Shown here piece after piece: positions 26,673-36,103 of a stretch of DNA of 51,004 nt. The stretch is from Muribaculaceae bacterium. GTDB taxonomy: Bacteria > Bacteroidota > Bacteroidia > Bacteroidales > Muribaculaceae. The stretch's first letter is position 1, and each line of letters starts with the position of its first letter. The stretch spans positions 1 to 51,004 of the forward strand of contig JAMPII010000011.1 of assembly GCA_023662835.1 (NCBI GenBank), in the 5' to 3' direction. The translations under genes were made by a program, and so were the position numbers. The notes beneath the pieces were generated by a model, which saw only the letters and a program-made list of their open reading frames with translations, made no database searches and had not been told where the DNA came from.

Positions 26673-29297
26673 CTACATGTTAAGTAGCTGCTTCATCTTT
26701 TCAAAAGCTGTTGCGATAGCATCGGCGTTCTTTCCTCCGGCTTGTGCGAATCCGGGTTGACCACCACCACCACCATTAATCAGTTTGGCCGCTTCTCTAA
26801 CAGTTGCCGACGCGTTCATTCCTTCAGCAACCAGATCGTCGGTAAGCATTACAGTTAACAATGGCTTGCCTGAAGTGTCGGTTGTAGCCGCTATAAATGC
26901 TGTGTGTTCGGGCGATTTAGCACGAATTTTGAATGCTAAATTCTTGACAGCATCAGGTAGTCGCACACCGGTAAGCTCGACTACCGACACTCCTTTTATT
27001 GTACGCGCTTTGTTAAGAAGTTCGTCGGCAAGCATGTTGATTTTTTCTTGGAAATACTCTTCTGCTTGTTTTTTTAACTCTGAGTTTTCTTCAACGGCAT
27101 GTTTGAGTGCGTTAACCAGATTAGGTGCGTTGTTAAACATTCCGGCTATTTCGCGTAAAGTTGTTTGAAGACGTTCAACTTCAAGTTCGGCATTCAAGCC
27201 AGTGATAGCTTCAATCCTTCGTATTCCGGCCGCTACGCTGCTTTCTGAAATAATTTTGATCATACCGATGTTGCCGGTATTGGCAACGTGTGTTCCACCG
27301 CAAAGTTCCACCGATGAACCGTAACGGACAACACGTACGTCATCGCCATATTTTTCACCGAACAGTGCCATGGCGCCCATTTCGCGAGCCTCTGCAATAG
27401 GCATGTGGCGATGCTCGTCCAGAGCGATAGCCTGACGTACACGCGAATTGGCCAGATGCTCAACGGCCGAAATTTCCTCAAGTGTAAGTTTCTGGAAGTG
27501 AGAAAAGTCAAAGCGGAGAACTTCTGGCGACACAAATGAACCACGCTGTTCAACGTGTGTTCCCAGAACTTCGCGCAGAGCCTCGTGAATTAGGTGGGTT
27601 GCAGTATGGTTGCATGACGTTGCCATACGCAAGTTCCCGTCAACTGTAGCCTGAAATACGACATCAGGGTTTGCTGGAATGGTTTTTGTTAAATGAACAC
27701 TCATGCCGTTTTCCCGCTTTGTGTCATAAATCTCTGTAACTGAACCGTCGGGAGCTGTAAGAACGCCTCTGTCGCCAACTTGTCCACCCATTTCTCCGTA
27801 GAAAGGTGTGGCAGCAAGAACAATCTGGTAATATTCCTGCTTTTTCTGTTTAACTTTACGATAGCGCAATATTTTTGTTGCAACAGTCTGTTTGTCATAT
27901 CCAACAAACTCCTGTTCTCCTTCATTTAAAATAGTCCAGTCGTCGGTTTCAACAGCGGCAGCATTTCGTGCCCTGGCCTTTTGCTGGGCCATTTCCTGAT
28001 CGAACTGAGCGTGGTCCAGTGTCATACCGTTTTCCTTGAGAATCAGCTCGGTCAAGTCGAGAGGGAACCCGTAGGTATCGTATAGCACAAATGCTTCCTT
28101 ACCGGAAATTTCTGTAACATTCTTAGCTTTAGCAGCCGCGATTGCTCCATCGAGAAGTTTAATTCCGTTTTCAAGCGTACGCAGGAATGCATCTTCCTCT
28201 TCTTTAATCACTCTCATAATCAGCTCGCGCTGTTTCGGCAGCTCAGGATAGGCTTCGCCCATCGAGTCAATCAGGGTGTCAACAAGCTTATACATAAACG
28301 CTTGTTTCTGACCCAGGAAAGTGTATGCGTAGCGTACGGCTCTACGCAGTATTCGACGAATAACATAGCCTGCTTTAGCATTTCCAGGCAATTGCGCGTC
28401 GGCAATGGAGAATGATATTGTGCGCACGTGGTCGGCGATAACTCGCATTGCCACGTCAACTTTGTGGTCTTTATCATATTCAAGACCCGATAATTCAGCT
28501 ATTTTGCCGATCAAAGGAGTGAAAACGTCGGTGTCGTAGTTCGACTGTTTCCCTTGCATAGCCATACAAAGACGCTCAAAGCCCATGCCGGTATCGATAA
28601 CCTTAGCAGGCAATGGCTCCAATGAACCATCAGCTTTACGATTATATTGCATAAACACAAGATTCCAGATTTCGATAACCAGAGGATGATCGTGGTTAAC
28701 GAGCTCGCGACCCGGAATGGCGGCCTTCTCCTCCTCCGAACGCAAATCAATGTGTATTTCAGAGCAGGGACCACAAGGCCCAGTATCGCCCATCTCCCAG
28801 AAGTTGTCGTGCTTGTTGCCGTTAATAATATGGTCTTTAGGTAAGTGGTTCTCCCATATTTCGGCAGCCTCGTCGTCGCGGCTTAATCCTTCCGATTTAG
28901 AGCCTTCAAACACTGTTGCATATAAATTTTTAGGATCCAGCTTCAGAACGTCAACAAGGTATTCCCATGCCCAATCGATAGCTTCTTTTTTGAAATAGTC
29001 GCCAAACGACCAGTTGCCAAGCATCTCAAACATGGTGTGGTGGTATGTGTCCATACCAACTTCTTCCAAATCGTTATGTTTACCGCTGACACGCAAGCAT
29101 TTTTGCGAATCGGCTACACGACTGTATTTAGGCGCTACGTTACCCAGAATAATATCTTTAAACTGGTTCATTCCCGCGTTAGTGAACATCAACGTAGGAT
29201 CGTCTTTAATCACCATTGGTGCCGAAGGAACAATCTGATGTCCCTTATTTTTAAAGAACTCTTTATAAGATTCCCGGATTTGCTTTGCTGTAAGCAT
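26673..29297 (-). CDS. alaS: Alanyl-tRNA synthetase
   Basis: Charges tRNA-Ala with alanine. The 874-aa protein has the class II catalytic core at the N-terminus ([25 protein letters not shown], near residues 18-48), a tRNA-recognition domain, and an editing domain with zinc ligands in [11 protein letters not shown] and [10 protein letters not shown]. The C-terminal DHHA1 oligomerisation domain contains [15 protein letters not shown]. Length matches the family. It is transcribed alone, divergent from the GNAT gene, with its own promoter box and terminator. Confidence 0.96.
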   Translation of the reverse strand: MLTAKQIRESYKEFFKNKGHQIVPSAPMVIKDDPTLMFTNAGMNQFKDIILGNVAPKYSRVADSQKCLRVSGKHNDLEEVGMDTYHHTMFEMLGNWSFGDYFKKEAIDWAWEYLVDVLKLDPKNLYATVFEGSKSEGLSRDDEAAEIWENHLPKDHIINGNKHDNFWEMGDTGPCGPCSEIHIDLRSEEEKAAIPGRELVNHDHPLVIEIWNLVFMQYNRKADGSLEPLPAKVIDTGMGFERLCMAMQGKQSNYDTDVFTPLIGKIAELSGLEYDKDHKVDVAMRVIADHVRTISFSIADAQLPGNAKAGYVIRRILRRAVRYAYTFLGQKQAFMYKLVDTLIDSMGEAYPELPKQRELIMRVIKEEEDAFLRTLENGIKLLDGAIAAAKAKNVTEISGKEAFVLYDTYGFPLDLTELILKENGMTLDHAQFDQEMAQQKARARNAAAVETDDWTILNEGEQEFVGYDKQTVATKILRYRKVKQKKQEYYQIVLAATPFYGEMGGQVGDRGVLTAPDGSVTEIYDTKRENGMSVHLTKTIPANPDVVFQATVDGNLRMATSCNHTATHLIHEALREVLGTHVEQRGSFVSPEVLRFDFSHFQKLTLEEISAVEHLANSRVRQAIALDEHRHMPIAEAREMGAMALFGEKYGDDVRVVRYGSSVELCGGTHVANTGNIGMIKIISESSVAAGIRRIEAITGLNAELEVERLQTTLREIAGMFNNAPNLVNALKHAVEENSELKKQAEEYFQEKINMLADELLNKARTIKGVSVVELTGVRLPDAVKNLAFKIRAKSPEHTAFIAATTDTSGKPLLTVMLTDDLVAEGMNASATVREAAKLINGGGGGQPGFAQAGGKNADAIATAFEKMKQLLNM

Positions 29298-29344
29298 AAT
29301 AGAAATTTAGGGGGTTGTTTTATTGTTTCTTGAATTACAATTTG

Positions 29345-29352
29345 CAAATTTA
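29345..29352 (-). promoter_or_regulatory. -7 box of alaS
   Basis: TAAATTTG on the minus strand fits TAnnTTTG, 48 bp before the alaS ATG. The -33 box is not clear. Confidence 0.55.
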
Positions 29353-29402
29353 CGAAAAAATTCATATATTCGTCCATCATAAAACCATTACATATTTTAA
29401 AA

Positions 29403-29945
29403 ATGATTTCTTTGCAGCAAATAACAACTTCGTCGCCATATTATTCTTCAGCCGAACAATTGTGGATGGAGGCGTTCCCAGAATATGAACGTCGCGAAAC
29501 AATGGCTCAACGACAAAACGTTGATTTCAACAGCAGATTTCATTTCATTCTGGTTGTCAATGGCGATGAACCTTGCGGGATGTTCACATACTGGGATTTT
29601 GACCGCTTTATTTATTGTGAGCATTTTGCAATATCACCCCTTGTCAGAGGTAAAGGCATAGGCGCAGAGGTACTGAAACAGATCCAGCAATCGGCTGCAA
29701 AACCGTTAGTGCTCGAAGTTGAATTACCCCACAACTACGACAGCAAGCGCAGAATACAATTTTATCAACGTAATGGATTCGTGCTGTGGGATAAAAGCAA
29801 GTATATTCAACCGCCATATAGGAAAACAGATAAACCGCTGTCGATGATGCTAATGTCGACTACCGGATTAAACGAACAATCCGATTTCGAAAAAGTGAAA
29901 AATACGATACATAAAAAAGTATATGAGAGCCATAAGAGCTTGTAA
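29403..29945 (+). CDS. GNAT-family N-acetyltransferase
   Basis: 180-aa acetyl-CoA-dependent acyltransferase. The GNAT core is seen as CEHFAISPLVRGKGIGAEVLKQI (beta-4/alpha-3 with the acetyl-CoA pyrophosphate loop RGKGIG, about residues 77-98) and RIQFYQRNGFVLWD (about 117-130). The N-terminal segment has EAFPEYERR, typical of one Bacteroidetes subgroup. The acceptor substrate cannot be told from sequence. It is divergent from alaS and stands alone. Confidence 0.85.
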   Translation: MISLQQITTSSPYYSSAEQLWMEAFPEYERRETMAQRQNVDFNSRFHFILVVNGDEPCGMFTYWDFDRFIYCEHFAISPLVRGKGIGAEVLKQIQQSAAKPLVLEVELPHNYDSKRRIQFYQRNGFVLWDKSKYIQPPYRKTDKPLSMMLMSTTGLNEQSDFEKVKNTIHKKVYESHKSL

Positions 29946-30000
29946 AAACAGCATTTCAATACGTTTGTAAAGTTTTTCCGGATTTTTTCATGCCATTTTG

Positions 30001-30030
30001 TTGTAAAATAAAAAAAAATAGTTACATTTG
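30001..30030 (+). promoter_or_regulatory. Promoter of the histone H1-like gene
   Basis: TTG (30001-30003), a 19-bp spacer and TACATTTG (30023-30030). The leader is about 140 nt and has no ORF, which is long for so small a gene. Confidence 0.7.
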
Positions 30031-30177
30031 TCGCATGTACAAAAAATAACAGCTAATTGTTGTAGTATTAATAACTTGCTAAAGAAACACTGGAGTGATT
30101 AACAGCAACAGAAATCGGCTGCTATTGAATGCTGAAAAGAATAAACCAAATATTACAACATTAATACCAAACTTACT

Positions 30178-30351
30178 ATGAACGAATTAGTAGCCAAAGT
30201 GGCTTCACTTTACGAAGCATTCCAAAAAGACGCTAACGCACAGGTTGAAAACGGCAATAAAGCAGCAGGTGCTCGTGCACGCAAAGTATCTCTCGAACTG
30301 GAAAAACTGCTTAAAGAATTCCGTAAAGCATCAATCGAGGCTGCAAAATAA
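30178..30351 (+). CDS. Histone H1-like DNA-binding protein (57 aa)
   Basis: Very small basic protein, MNELVAKVASLYEAF at the start and LLKEFRKASIEAAK at the end. The middle segment NGNKAAGARARKVSLELEKL is characteristic of the Hc1-like histone H1 homologues found throughout Bacteroidetes. It is predicted to be a helical hairpin and to bind DNA non-specifically as a nucleoid protein. It has its own strong promoter and a clean intrinsic terminator, which suggests abundant expression as a single-gene unit. Confidence 0.88.
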   Translation: MNELVAKVASLYEAFQKDANAQVENGNKAAGARARKVSLELEKLLKEFRKASIEAAK

Positions 30352-30372
30352 TTTTGCCTTCAAGTAATTACT

Positions 30373-30417
30373 AAGGCTGTAACCTGCATACATGTGGATT
30401 ACAGCCTTACTTTATTA
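30373..30417 (+). terminator. Intrinsic terminator of the histone-like gene
   Basis: AAGGCTGTAA (30373-30382) pairs perfectly with TTACAGCCTT (30399-30408) across a 16-nt loop, followed by ACTTTATTATT. Confidence 0.8.
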
Positions 30418-30441
30418 TTATAGCTTGTTTAAGTCAATGTA

Positions 30442-30473
30442 TTTGCGATGTTACCCGCTTATTAATATCTTTG
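30442..30473 (+). promoter_or_regulatory. Promoter of the patatin-AAA-FHA operon
   Basis: TTTG (30442-30445), a 20-bp spacer and TATCTTTG (30466-30473). The box ends only 4 bp before the patatin ATG, so the transcript would start at or next to the start codon. Confidence 0.65.
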
Positions 30474-30477
30474 TAAA

Positions 30478-31326
30478 ATGAAACGAGGATTTGTTTTGGA
30501 AGGCGGGGCTATGCGAGGCTTGTTTACGGCCGGAGTTCTCGATGAACTCACAAAGCAAAATATAACTCCCGATGGCATCGCCGGCGTGTCGGCCGGTGCA
30601 GCGTTCGGGTGTAATGTTAAATCACGTCAGCCGGGCCGCGTAATCCGATATAACAAACGGTTCGCTAATGACTCGCGCTACAGTGGTTTACTATCTTTTT
30701 TGAAAACCGGTAATATCTTCAACGCTGAATTCGCTTACCATCGTGTCCCGGAAGAATTTGATCTGTTCGACAATGAAACATTCCTCTCAAACCCAATGGA
30801 ATTTTACGCTGTTTGTACCGATGTCAGAACCGGCACCCCGGTTTACCACTTATGTGAAGAATCCGGGAACGAGTTTTATGAATGGATACGCGCATCGGCA
30901 TCAATGCCTCTTGTTTCAAAAATTGTAAACATAAACGGGCAGCTCCTGCTGGATGGCGGTCTCTCTGATTCCATTCCTCTTGAATTTATGCAAAACAAAG
31001 GTTACAAAAAAAATATTGTAGTTCTTACCCGCCCGGAATGGTACTTAAAAAAGCCGTCATCCCTTGGTCCGATAATAAGCACATATTATCATAAGTATCC
31101 AAATTTAGTTAACACGGCTCTTAATCGCCATGTAATGTATAACAAACAATTGGAATACATTCGTTTGTCGGAACAACAAGGAAGTTGTTTCGTTTTCCGT
31201 CCACCAACACCGCTCCCCATTGGCCATCTCTCCCACTCTCCTTCCGAGATGCAGAAAGTGTACGATATAGGAGTGGCTACAGCAAAAAAATTAATGCCGG
31301 TTCTAGAACAATGGTGGAACTTATAA
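30478..31326 (+). CDS. Patatin-like phospholipase
   Basis: 282-aa lipid acyl hydrolase of the patatin/RssA-YjjU type. The Ser-Asp dyad is visible as Ser38 in GVSAG (36-40) and Asp159 in LLDGG. An oxyanion glycine run lies in LEGGAMRG (residues 7-14). There is no signal peptide, so it acts in the cytoplasm or on the inner membrane face. It starts at the ATG directly after the promoter box and is followed by a four-AAA+ protein after 25 bp, with which it is probably co-transcribed. Patatin lipases serve in lipid turnover and as effectors of some antiphage systems; which applies here is open. Confidence 0.88.
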   Translation: MKRGFVLEGGAMRGLFTAGVLDELTKQNITPDGIAGVSAGAAFGCNVKSRQPGRVIRYNKRFANDSRYSGLLSFLKTGNIFNAEFAYHRVPEEFDLFDNETFLSNPMEFYAVCTDVRTGTPVYHLCEESGNEFYEWIRASASMPLVSKIVNINGQLLLDGGLSDSIPLEFMQNKGYKKNIVVLTRPEWYLKKPSSLGPIISTYYHKYPNLVNTALNRHVMYNKQLEYIRLSEQQGSCFVFRPPTPLPIGHLSHSPSEMQKVYDIGVATAKKLMPVLEQWWNL

Positions 31327-31351
31327 TAAATTAGAAATCAAGTAAGAAAAT

Positions 31352-34300
31352 ATGAAATGTCCCCAATGTAAGCGCGACAATCGCGAGATAGCCAAATTTT
31401 GTATGTGGTGTGGCGAACCAATTGTTTCGCACTCATCGACAAGCAGCGAAAGGCAAATTCTCGAAGAGTTTGTTGAAAAAGACGACGTTGTTGCCGAACT
31501 TTCTCAACTAACATCCAGAGCCAAAGCTGCAATACGAGCAGGAAGGCGAATGAATTTGAGCTTTGTTGTGACCGGAAGTGTGGGAACTGGCAAGAACTTT
31601 GTTGCCGAAGGCATTACAAAACTGCTTTACAGTGCCGGACTAGTTCGCACATCCAAACCGGAAATTGTTGGACCGCTCGACTTTGAGGAGTTTATCAACA
31701 ATTCAAATGCCAAAGCACAAAATTTGAAAAATACGGTTGTCGTTTTCGACGAAGCCCATAAACTGATACCATCATATAATTCAAATTCAATTTGTCAACT
31801 CGACTATATTATTGATTTGATTAACAATTGGAACGGAAAAGCCGACAAACCTATTATCGTAATACTTGGCAATCAGAAATTAGACGATTATTTCAGAGAT
31901 CATCCCGAGACTTCCGCCTTGGTTGGCTATCGTTTTAAATTGTCAACGCTGTCACTCGATGGCTTGGTTAAAATTGCCTTGCAACAGCTAAGGCTCAAAT
32001 ACCATTGCGAACTCACTTCGCAAGCCGCCCAAAAACTACGTCGTATATTCGCAAACGATCTGCGCTCGCCCGACGATGCGCTTGGTGTTCAGGGCCATGA
32101 TGCAGCCAAACGAGCCTACCAAATCAGCTTGGCTGCCCTGACAGCAAAAGTAGGAAATTCGCCCATTGGTCCGTCGCTCATAAAAGGAAAGGAGTTTGAG
32201 ATAAAAACGCTTGATCAGATAATGGCGGAGTTCGACAAATATGTAGGTGTAGACGAAGTAAAAGCTGCCGTAAAGTCGGTTGCTCATGCTGTTGAGCAAG
32301 CCCGAAAAGCTGGTAAAGAATATAAATTAACCGACCATTATCAGTTCCTAGGTAATCCCGGTACGGGTAAGACAACCATGGCACGCTTGTTTGCCCAGGC
32401 ATTAAATGCCTTGGGCGTGTTGCCCACAGGACAATTAGTTGAGGTTAGCCGAACCGATCTTGTTGCGGTTTACGTTGGTGAAACCGCGAAACAAGTTACA
32501 AAAAAATTTGATGAGGCAATGGGCGGAGTCCTTTTTCTGGATGAAGCTTATTCCTTGGTAACTGCTAAAAACGACTCCTTTGGGCAAGAAGCCGTTAACA
32601 CCCTACTCCATCTGGCGGAAAACCGTCGAGGAAAATTAGTTGTCATTTTAGCCGGCTATACTAAAGAAATGGGCGATTTCATGAAAGTGAACTCCGGTTT
32701 GGCATCCCGTTTCAACCGTATAGTGAATTTCCGCGATTATACAGGCCCGGAACTAGCTGAAATTTTCAAAAGAATGGTTGCGCAAAATAGCGAGGGATAT
32801 CGGCTGGCTCCCAACATGGACAACGACATTCGTGCTTTCTTCGACAAAATATATCTGACGCGCCAGCGCGATTTCGGAAATGCCCGCGAAGTGCGCAACG
32901 CATATTCGGCAGCGTGTGGCCGCGTGACCGACCGTTTGGCTGCTGCGCCTAATTCAGGTGCTCACATTACGGCAGCCGACCTCGATCCGGATTTGCAAAC
33001 ACAATCCAATATGAGTGTCGATGAAGCTCTTGCCGAGCTCAACTCCTTCATCGGAATGGAGTCGGTTAAAGAACAACTCCGTTCGCTTGCAAACAGAATC
33101 AGAATAGACCGTATACGCGCTCAACGTGGCGGAAATATGGTTCAACCAAATGTACATGTCGCAATCACAGGCAATCCAGGAACAGGCAAAACGGAAGTAG
33201 CCAAGAAATTGGGCGCTATTTTAAAAGCCATAGGTTATTTGCCAAAAGGACATGTTGTTGAACGCGAACGAAAAACATTGCTCGATTCGTATGCAAACTC
33301 CGCCGGTCAAAATATGGAAAAAGCTGTCGACGAGGCTATGGGAGGTGTGCTGTTTATCGACGAGGCATATAATCTGATATCGTCGGAAACTCCCGGCGAA
33401 AAAGATAAAGATGGCAAAGTTGCCGTTGAGGCTCTAATGACACGAATGACTAACGATGCCGGTAAATTCGTCACCGTAATAGCCGGATATAAAGAACCTA
33501 TCGAAGAGTTCATCAATAACGCCAATCCCGGTTTGGCTCGACGTTTTTCATACCGTATTCACATCCCCGATTATACAGCATCACAGCTTTTTGATATATT
33601 CATGCAAAAAGCAACGAAAGAAAAATTGCAGCTAACCGACACTGCCAAAACTCGCCTAATGCAGAAAATCGACCAAATGGTTAAAATGAAGGATAAGAAT
33701 TTTGGCAATGCAGGCGAAATGGTAAAGCTGCTCGATGAGGTAAAGAACCGGCAAGGAGAGCGTCTGGCAGCGGGAGATATCTCAAAATTGTCCGACGGAC
33801 AATTGTACACAATAAGAGTTGTCGACATACCATTCGATGAAACCAAATCCGTGAACCTAGAACAATGTATGGCTCAATTAGATGCTCTTGTTGGTTTGGA
33901 GTCGGTGAAAAACGCGGTTAGAGAACTAGCCGACACAATAGTGATTGAGCAACAGCGAGGAAATAAAAATGGCGTAACCCCCGACCACTATCTGTTCTTA
34001 GGTAACCCTGGAACGGGTAAAACAACCGTAGCAAGAATAATCGGTAATATCCTTCATACACTCGGGCTGCTACCGTCGCCAAAAGTTGTAGAAGTTGTGA
34101 AAACCGACCTTGTTGCTTCATATGTAGGCCAGACAGCTCCCAAAACACGACAGATGATCGACCGCGCTCTTGGTGGCGTACTGTTCATTGACGAAGCATA
34201 TACTCTCGACGATGGGCAGTTTGGCACACAAGACTGTATGCCCGAACTACTCACCAAACTAATCGACTACAAGGGTCGAATGGTTTGTGTAGCAGCCGGC

Positions 34301-34654
34301 TATCCTCGCGAAATGCAGAAATGGCTTAATTCAAACTCAGGTTTGACCTCGCGTTTCACCCGTGTAATAAACTTCGAGGATTATTCTGCCGACGAACTCG
34401 CTCAGATTTTCCGCAAAAAAGTTGAAGCCGAAAATATGCGCCTTGAGCCGGAGGCCGACCGTACAATGCAAAACTATTTCAGGCAATTAACCGCAAACAA
34501 AAGCATTAATTTTGCAAATGCTCGCGAAGCCGCGAACTATTTCGACCGTGTGAAGTTAAACCAAGGAAGGCGGTTGCGTAACGAAATCAACAATCCATCG
34601 TTCAACAGAGAGCAACTTTATATTATCAAACAACAAGATATGATTATTCAATGA
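31352..34654 (+). CDS. Zinc-ribbon protein with four AAA+ modules (CbxX/SpoVK-like)
   Basis: 1100-aa cytoplasmic ATPase. Residues 1-25 form a zinc ribbon (Cys3, Cys6, Cys17, Cys20). AAA1 (about 67-265) has GSVGTGKN at 75-82 and VVFDEAH at 130-136. The other three are CbxX/CfxQ-type: AAA2 with GNPGTGKT at 334-341 and VLFLDEA at 393-399; AAA3 with GNPGTGKT at 607-614 and VLFIDEA at 666-672; AAA4 with GNPGTGKT at 884-891 and VLFIDEA at 943-949. Pore-loop YVGET and YVGQT occur in AAA2 and AAA4, but AAA3 has YANSA. AAA1 has Asn where Ser/Thr should bind magnesium, so it may not hydrolyse ATP. Relatives (CbbX, EccA, SpoVK) remodel protein complexes. Its stop overlaps the start of a zinc-ribbon/FHA gene. 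The target is unknown. Confidence 0.9.
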   Translation: MKCPQCKRDNREIAKFCMWCGEPIVSHSSTSSERQILEEFVEKDDVVAELSQLTSRAKAAIRAGRRMNLSFVVTGSVGTGKNFVAEGITKLLYSAGLVRTSKPEIVGPLDFEEFINNSNAKAQNLKNTVVVFDEAHKLIPSYNSNSICQLDYIIDLINNWNGKADKPIIVILGNQKLDDYFRDHPETSALVGYRFKLSTLSLDGLVKIALQQLRLKYHCELTSQAAQKLRRIFANDLRSPDDALGVQGHDAAKRAYQISLAALTAKVGNSPIGPSLIKGKEFEIKTLDQIMAEFDKYVGVDEVKAAVKSVAHAVEQARKAGKEYKLTDHYQFLGNPGTGKTTMARLFAQALNALGVLPTGQLVEVSRTDLVAVYVGETAKQVTKKFDEAMGGVLFLDEAYSLVTAKNDSFGQEAVNTLLHLAENRRGKLVVILAGYTKEMGDFMKVNSGLASRFNRIVNFRDYTGPELAEIFKRMVAQNSEGYRLAPNMDNDIRAFFDKIYLTRQRDFGNAREVRNAYSAACGRVTDRLAAAPNSGAHITAADLDPDLQTQSNMSVDEALAELNSFIGMESVKEQLRSLANRIRIDRIRAQRGGNMVQPNVHVAITGNPGTGKTEVAKKLGAILKAIGYLPKGHVVERERKTLLDSYANSAGQNMEKAVDEAMGGVLFIDEAYNLISSETPGEKDKDGKVAVEALMTRMTNDAGKFVTVIAGYKEPIEEFINNANPGLARRFSYRIHIPDYTASQLFDIFMQKATKEKLQLTDTAKTRLMQKIDQMVKMKDKNFGNAGEMVKLLDEVKNRQGERLAAGDISKLSDGQLYTIRVVDIPFDETKSVNLEQCMAQLDALVGLESVKNAVRELADTIVIEQQRGNKNGVTPDHYLFLGNPGTGKTTVARIIGNILHTLGLLPSPKVVEVVKTDLVASYVGQTAPKTRQMIDRALGGVLFIDEAYTLDDGQFGTQDCMPELLTKLIDYKGRMVCVAAGYPREMQKWLNSNSGLTSRFTRVINFEDYSADELAQIFRKKVEAENMRLEPEADRTMQNYFRQLTANKSINFANAREAANYFDRVKLNQGRRLRNEINNPSFNREQLYIIKQQDMIIQ

Positions 34655-35112
34655 TGAAGTGCCCGTATTGTAATTCAGAAATCGATAATCGCAGCCTATA
34701 TTGCGACCAGTGCGGAACAAAACTACAAGCCAACAATGTAGCTTCCAATTCTGCCGAAGAAACCATATGGGAGATTGATGATTTGTTGTCCGACGAATAT
34801 TCATATCCAAAAGAGAATCTGCCACAAGCACCTACACGGCTTGTCTGCAGCAAATATGGAATGGAAATAAGACTGCGCGACAATGCCGTGATTGGACGCA
34901 CCACGGGCGATTATGTTGGAGTTTTTGGCAAATGTAACTATATCTCAAGTACACATGCCATACTCAAACGAACCTCAAAAGGCTGGAGTATAACCGACAT
35001 GGGTTCTACTAACGGTACAACCGTAAACGGCGTTAAATGCCGCCCCACCCTGAACTTCGGTATGGGTGACAAAGTTTGCTTAGCTGTTTATTACGAGTTT
35101 GTAGCTAAATAA
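34651..35112 (+). CDS. Zinc-ribbon/FHA-domain protein
   Basis: 153-aa protein with an N-terminal zinc ribbon (Cys4, Cys7, Cys18, Cys21) much like that of the upstream AAA+ protein, an acidic linker (about 35-55) and an FHA domain (about 62-152). The FHA shows the phosphothreonine-binding pattern IGR (Arg83), SSTHA (99-103) and GSTNGT (118-123). FHA domains recognise phosphothreonine, so a Ser/Thr kinase elsewhere is implied. It overlaps the AAA+ stop by ATGA; the second ATG (34654) is an equally good start. Coupled translation suggests a complex of the two. Confidence 0.9.
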   Translation: MMKCPYCNSEIDNRSLYCDQCGTKLQANNVASNSAEETIWEIDDLLSDEYSYPKENLPQAPTRLVCSKYGMEIRLRDNAVIGRTTGDYVGVFGKCNYISSTHAILKRTSKGWSITDMGSTNGTTVNGVKCRPTLNFGMGDKVCLAVYYEFVAK

Positions 35113-35131
35113 TTGGTTTAAACCTGTTAAT

Positions 35132-36088
35132 ATGAAAAACTCAAAAAAAAAACACACCGACGAAAAACAAGCAATTCATGTAGCTAATCATGTTACATGG
35201 GTTGGCTTTTGGTGGAATATACTTTTAGGTATAGCAAAAGTTGCCGGCGGTATTATAGGACGCTCTGGAGCCCTTGTTGCCGACGGTATACATTCGCTAT
35301 CCGACGTTTTTACCGATGTCGTAATATTGGTTATGGTTGGAATTGCCAGAAAAAAACCTGACAAAAAATACCAGTATGGGCACGGAAAATATGAAACTTT
35401 TGCCACCATGCTTTTGGCCGTAATACTTGCAATTGTTGCCATCGGTATATTTGGGGAGGCTGTGCAACGGATAATAGATGCTTCCCATGGAATTCTGCCC
35501 CCTCGCCCCGGCATGATAGCACTGGTGCTTTGTACTGCTTCAATCGTTGTCAAGGAATGGTTATATCATTACACATTATCGGCCGGCCGAAAAATTAATT
35601 CCGGTGCCATAATAGCAAATGCGTGGCATCATCGCAGCGACGCTTTTTCGTCGGTTGCAACATTGTTGGGAGTGTCCGGAGCAATGTTCCTTGGACCGCA
35701 TTGGCGCATACTGGATCCAATCGCTGCCATTATAGTTGCTATTTTCATTGTAATTATATCAGTAAAAATAGCAATTCCTGCCGTTAAAGAATTGTTGGAA
35801 ATAGCCTTACCAAAGGAAATGGAAAACGAAATTCGCCAGATAACTGCTTCCACCCCCGGCGTTATCACCTACCATCACCTGCGCACACGCCGTAACGGAA
35901 ACACAATAATAATCGACATGCATATTAAAGTGCGCCCCGACATTCTGGTTGTAACCGCCCATAACATATCATCAAACGTCGAGAATCGTATCGACCGAAG
36001 ATATGGAAAAAACAACACGATTGTAACCATACATATCGAGCCATACGAAGGAGAAAAGATTCGTCGCGACGGAAGCTGTGCCGAATGA
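35132..36088 (+). CDS. Cation diffusion facilitator (CDF) family transporter
   Basis: 318-aa membrane protein exporting divalent metal (Zn, Mn or Fe). Six membrane segments occupy residues 20-215 and a cytoplasmic ferredoxin-like domain follows (about 230-310, with ITYHHLRTRRNGNTIIIDMHI). Metal-site residues are in DGIHSLSDVFTD (segment 2) and AWHHRSDAFSS (segment 5, the HxxxD pair). It starts 19 bp after the FHA gene on the same strand and has no promoter of its own that I can see. Co-transcription is likely but may be incidental. It converges on dnaG with a 15-bp gap. Confidence 0.92.
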   Translation: MKNSKKKHTDEKQAIHVANHVTWVGFWWNILLGIAKVAGGIIGRSGALVADGIHSLSDVFTDVVILVMVGIARKKPDKKYQYGHGKYETFATMLLAVILAIVAIGIFGEAVQRIIDASHGILPPRPGMIALVLCTASIVVKEWLYHYTLSAGRKINSGAIIANAWHHRSDAFSSVATLLGVSGAMFLGPHWRILDPIAAIIVAIFIVIISVKIAIPAVKELLEIALPKEMENEIRQITASTPGVITYHHLRTRRNGNTIIIDMHIKVRPDILVVTAHNISSNVENRIDRRYGKNNTIVTIHIEPYEGEKIRRDGSCAE

Positions 36089-36103
36089 AATTGGCCGCTT
36101 AAA

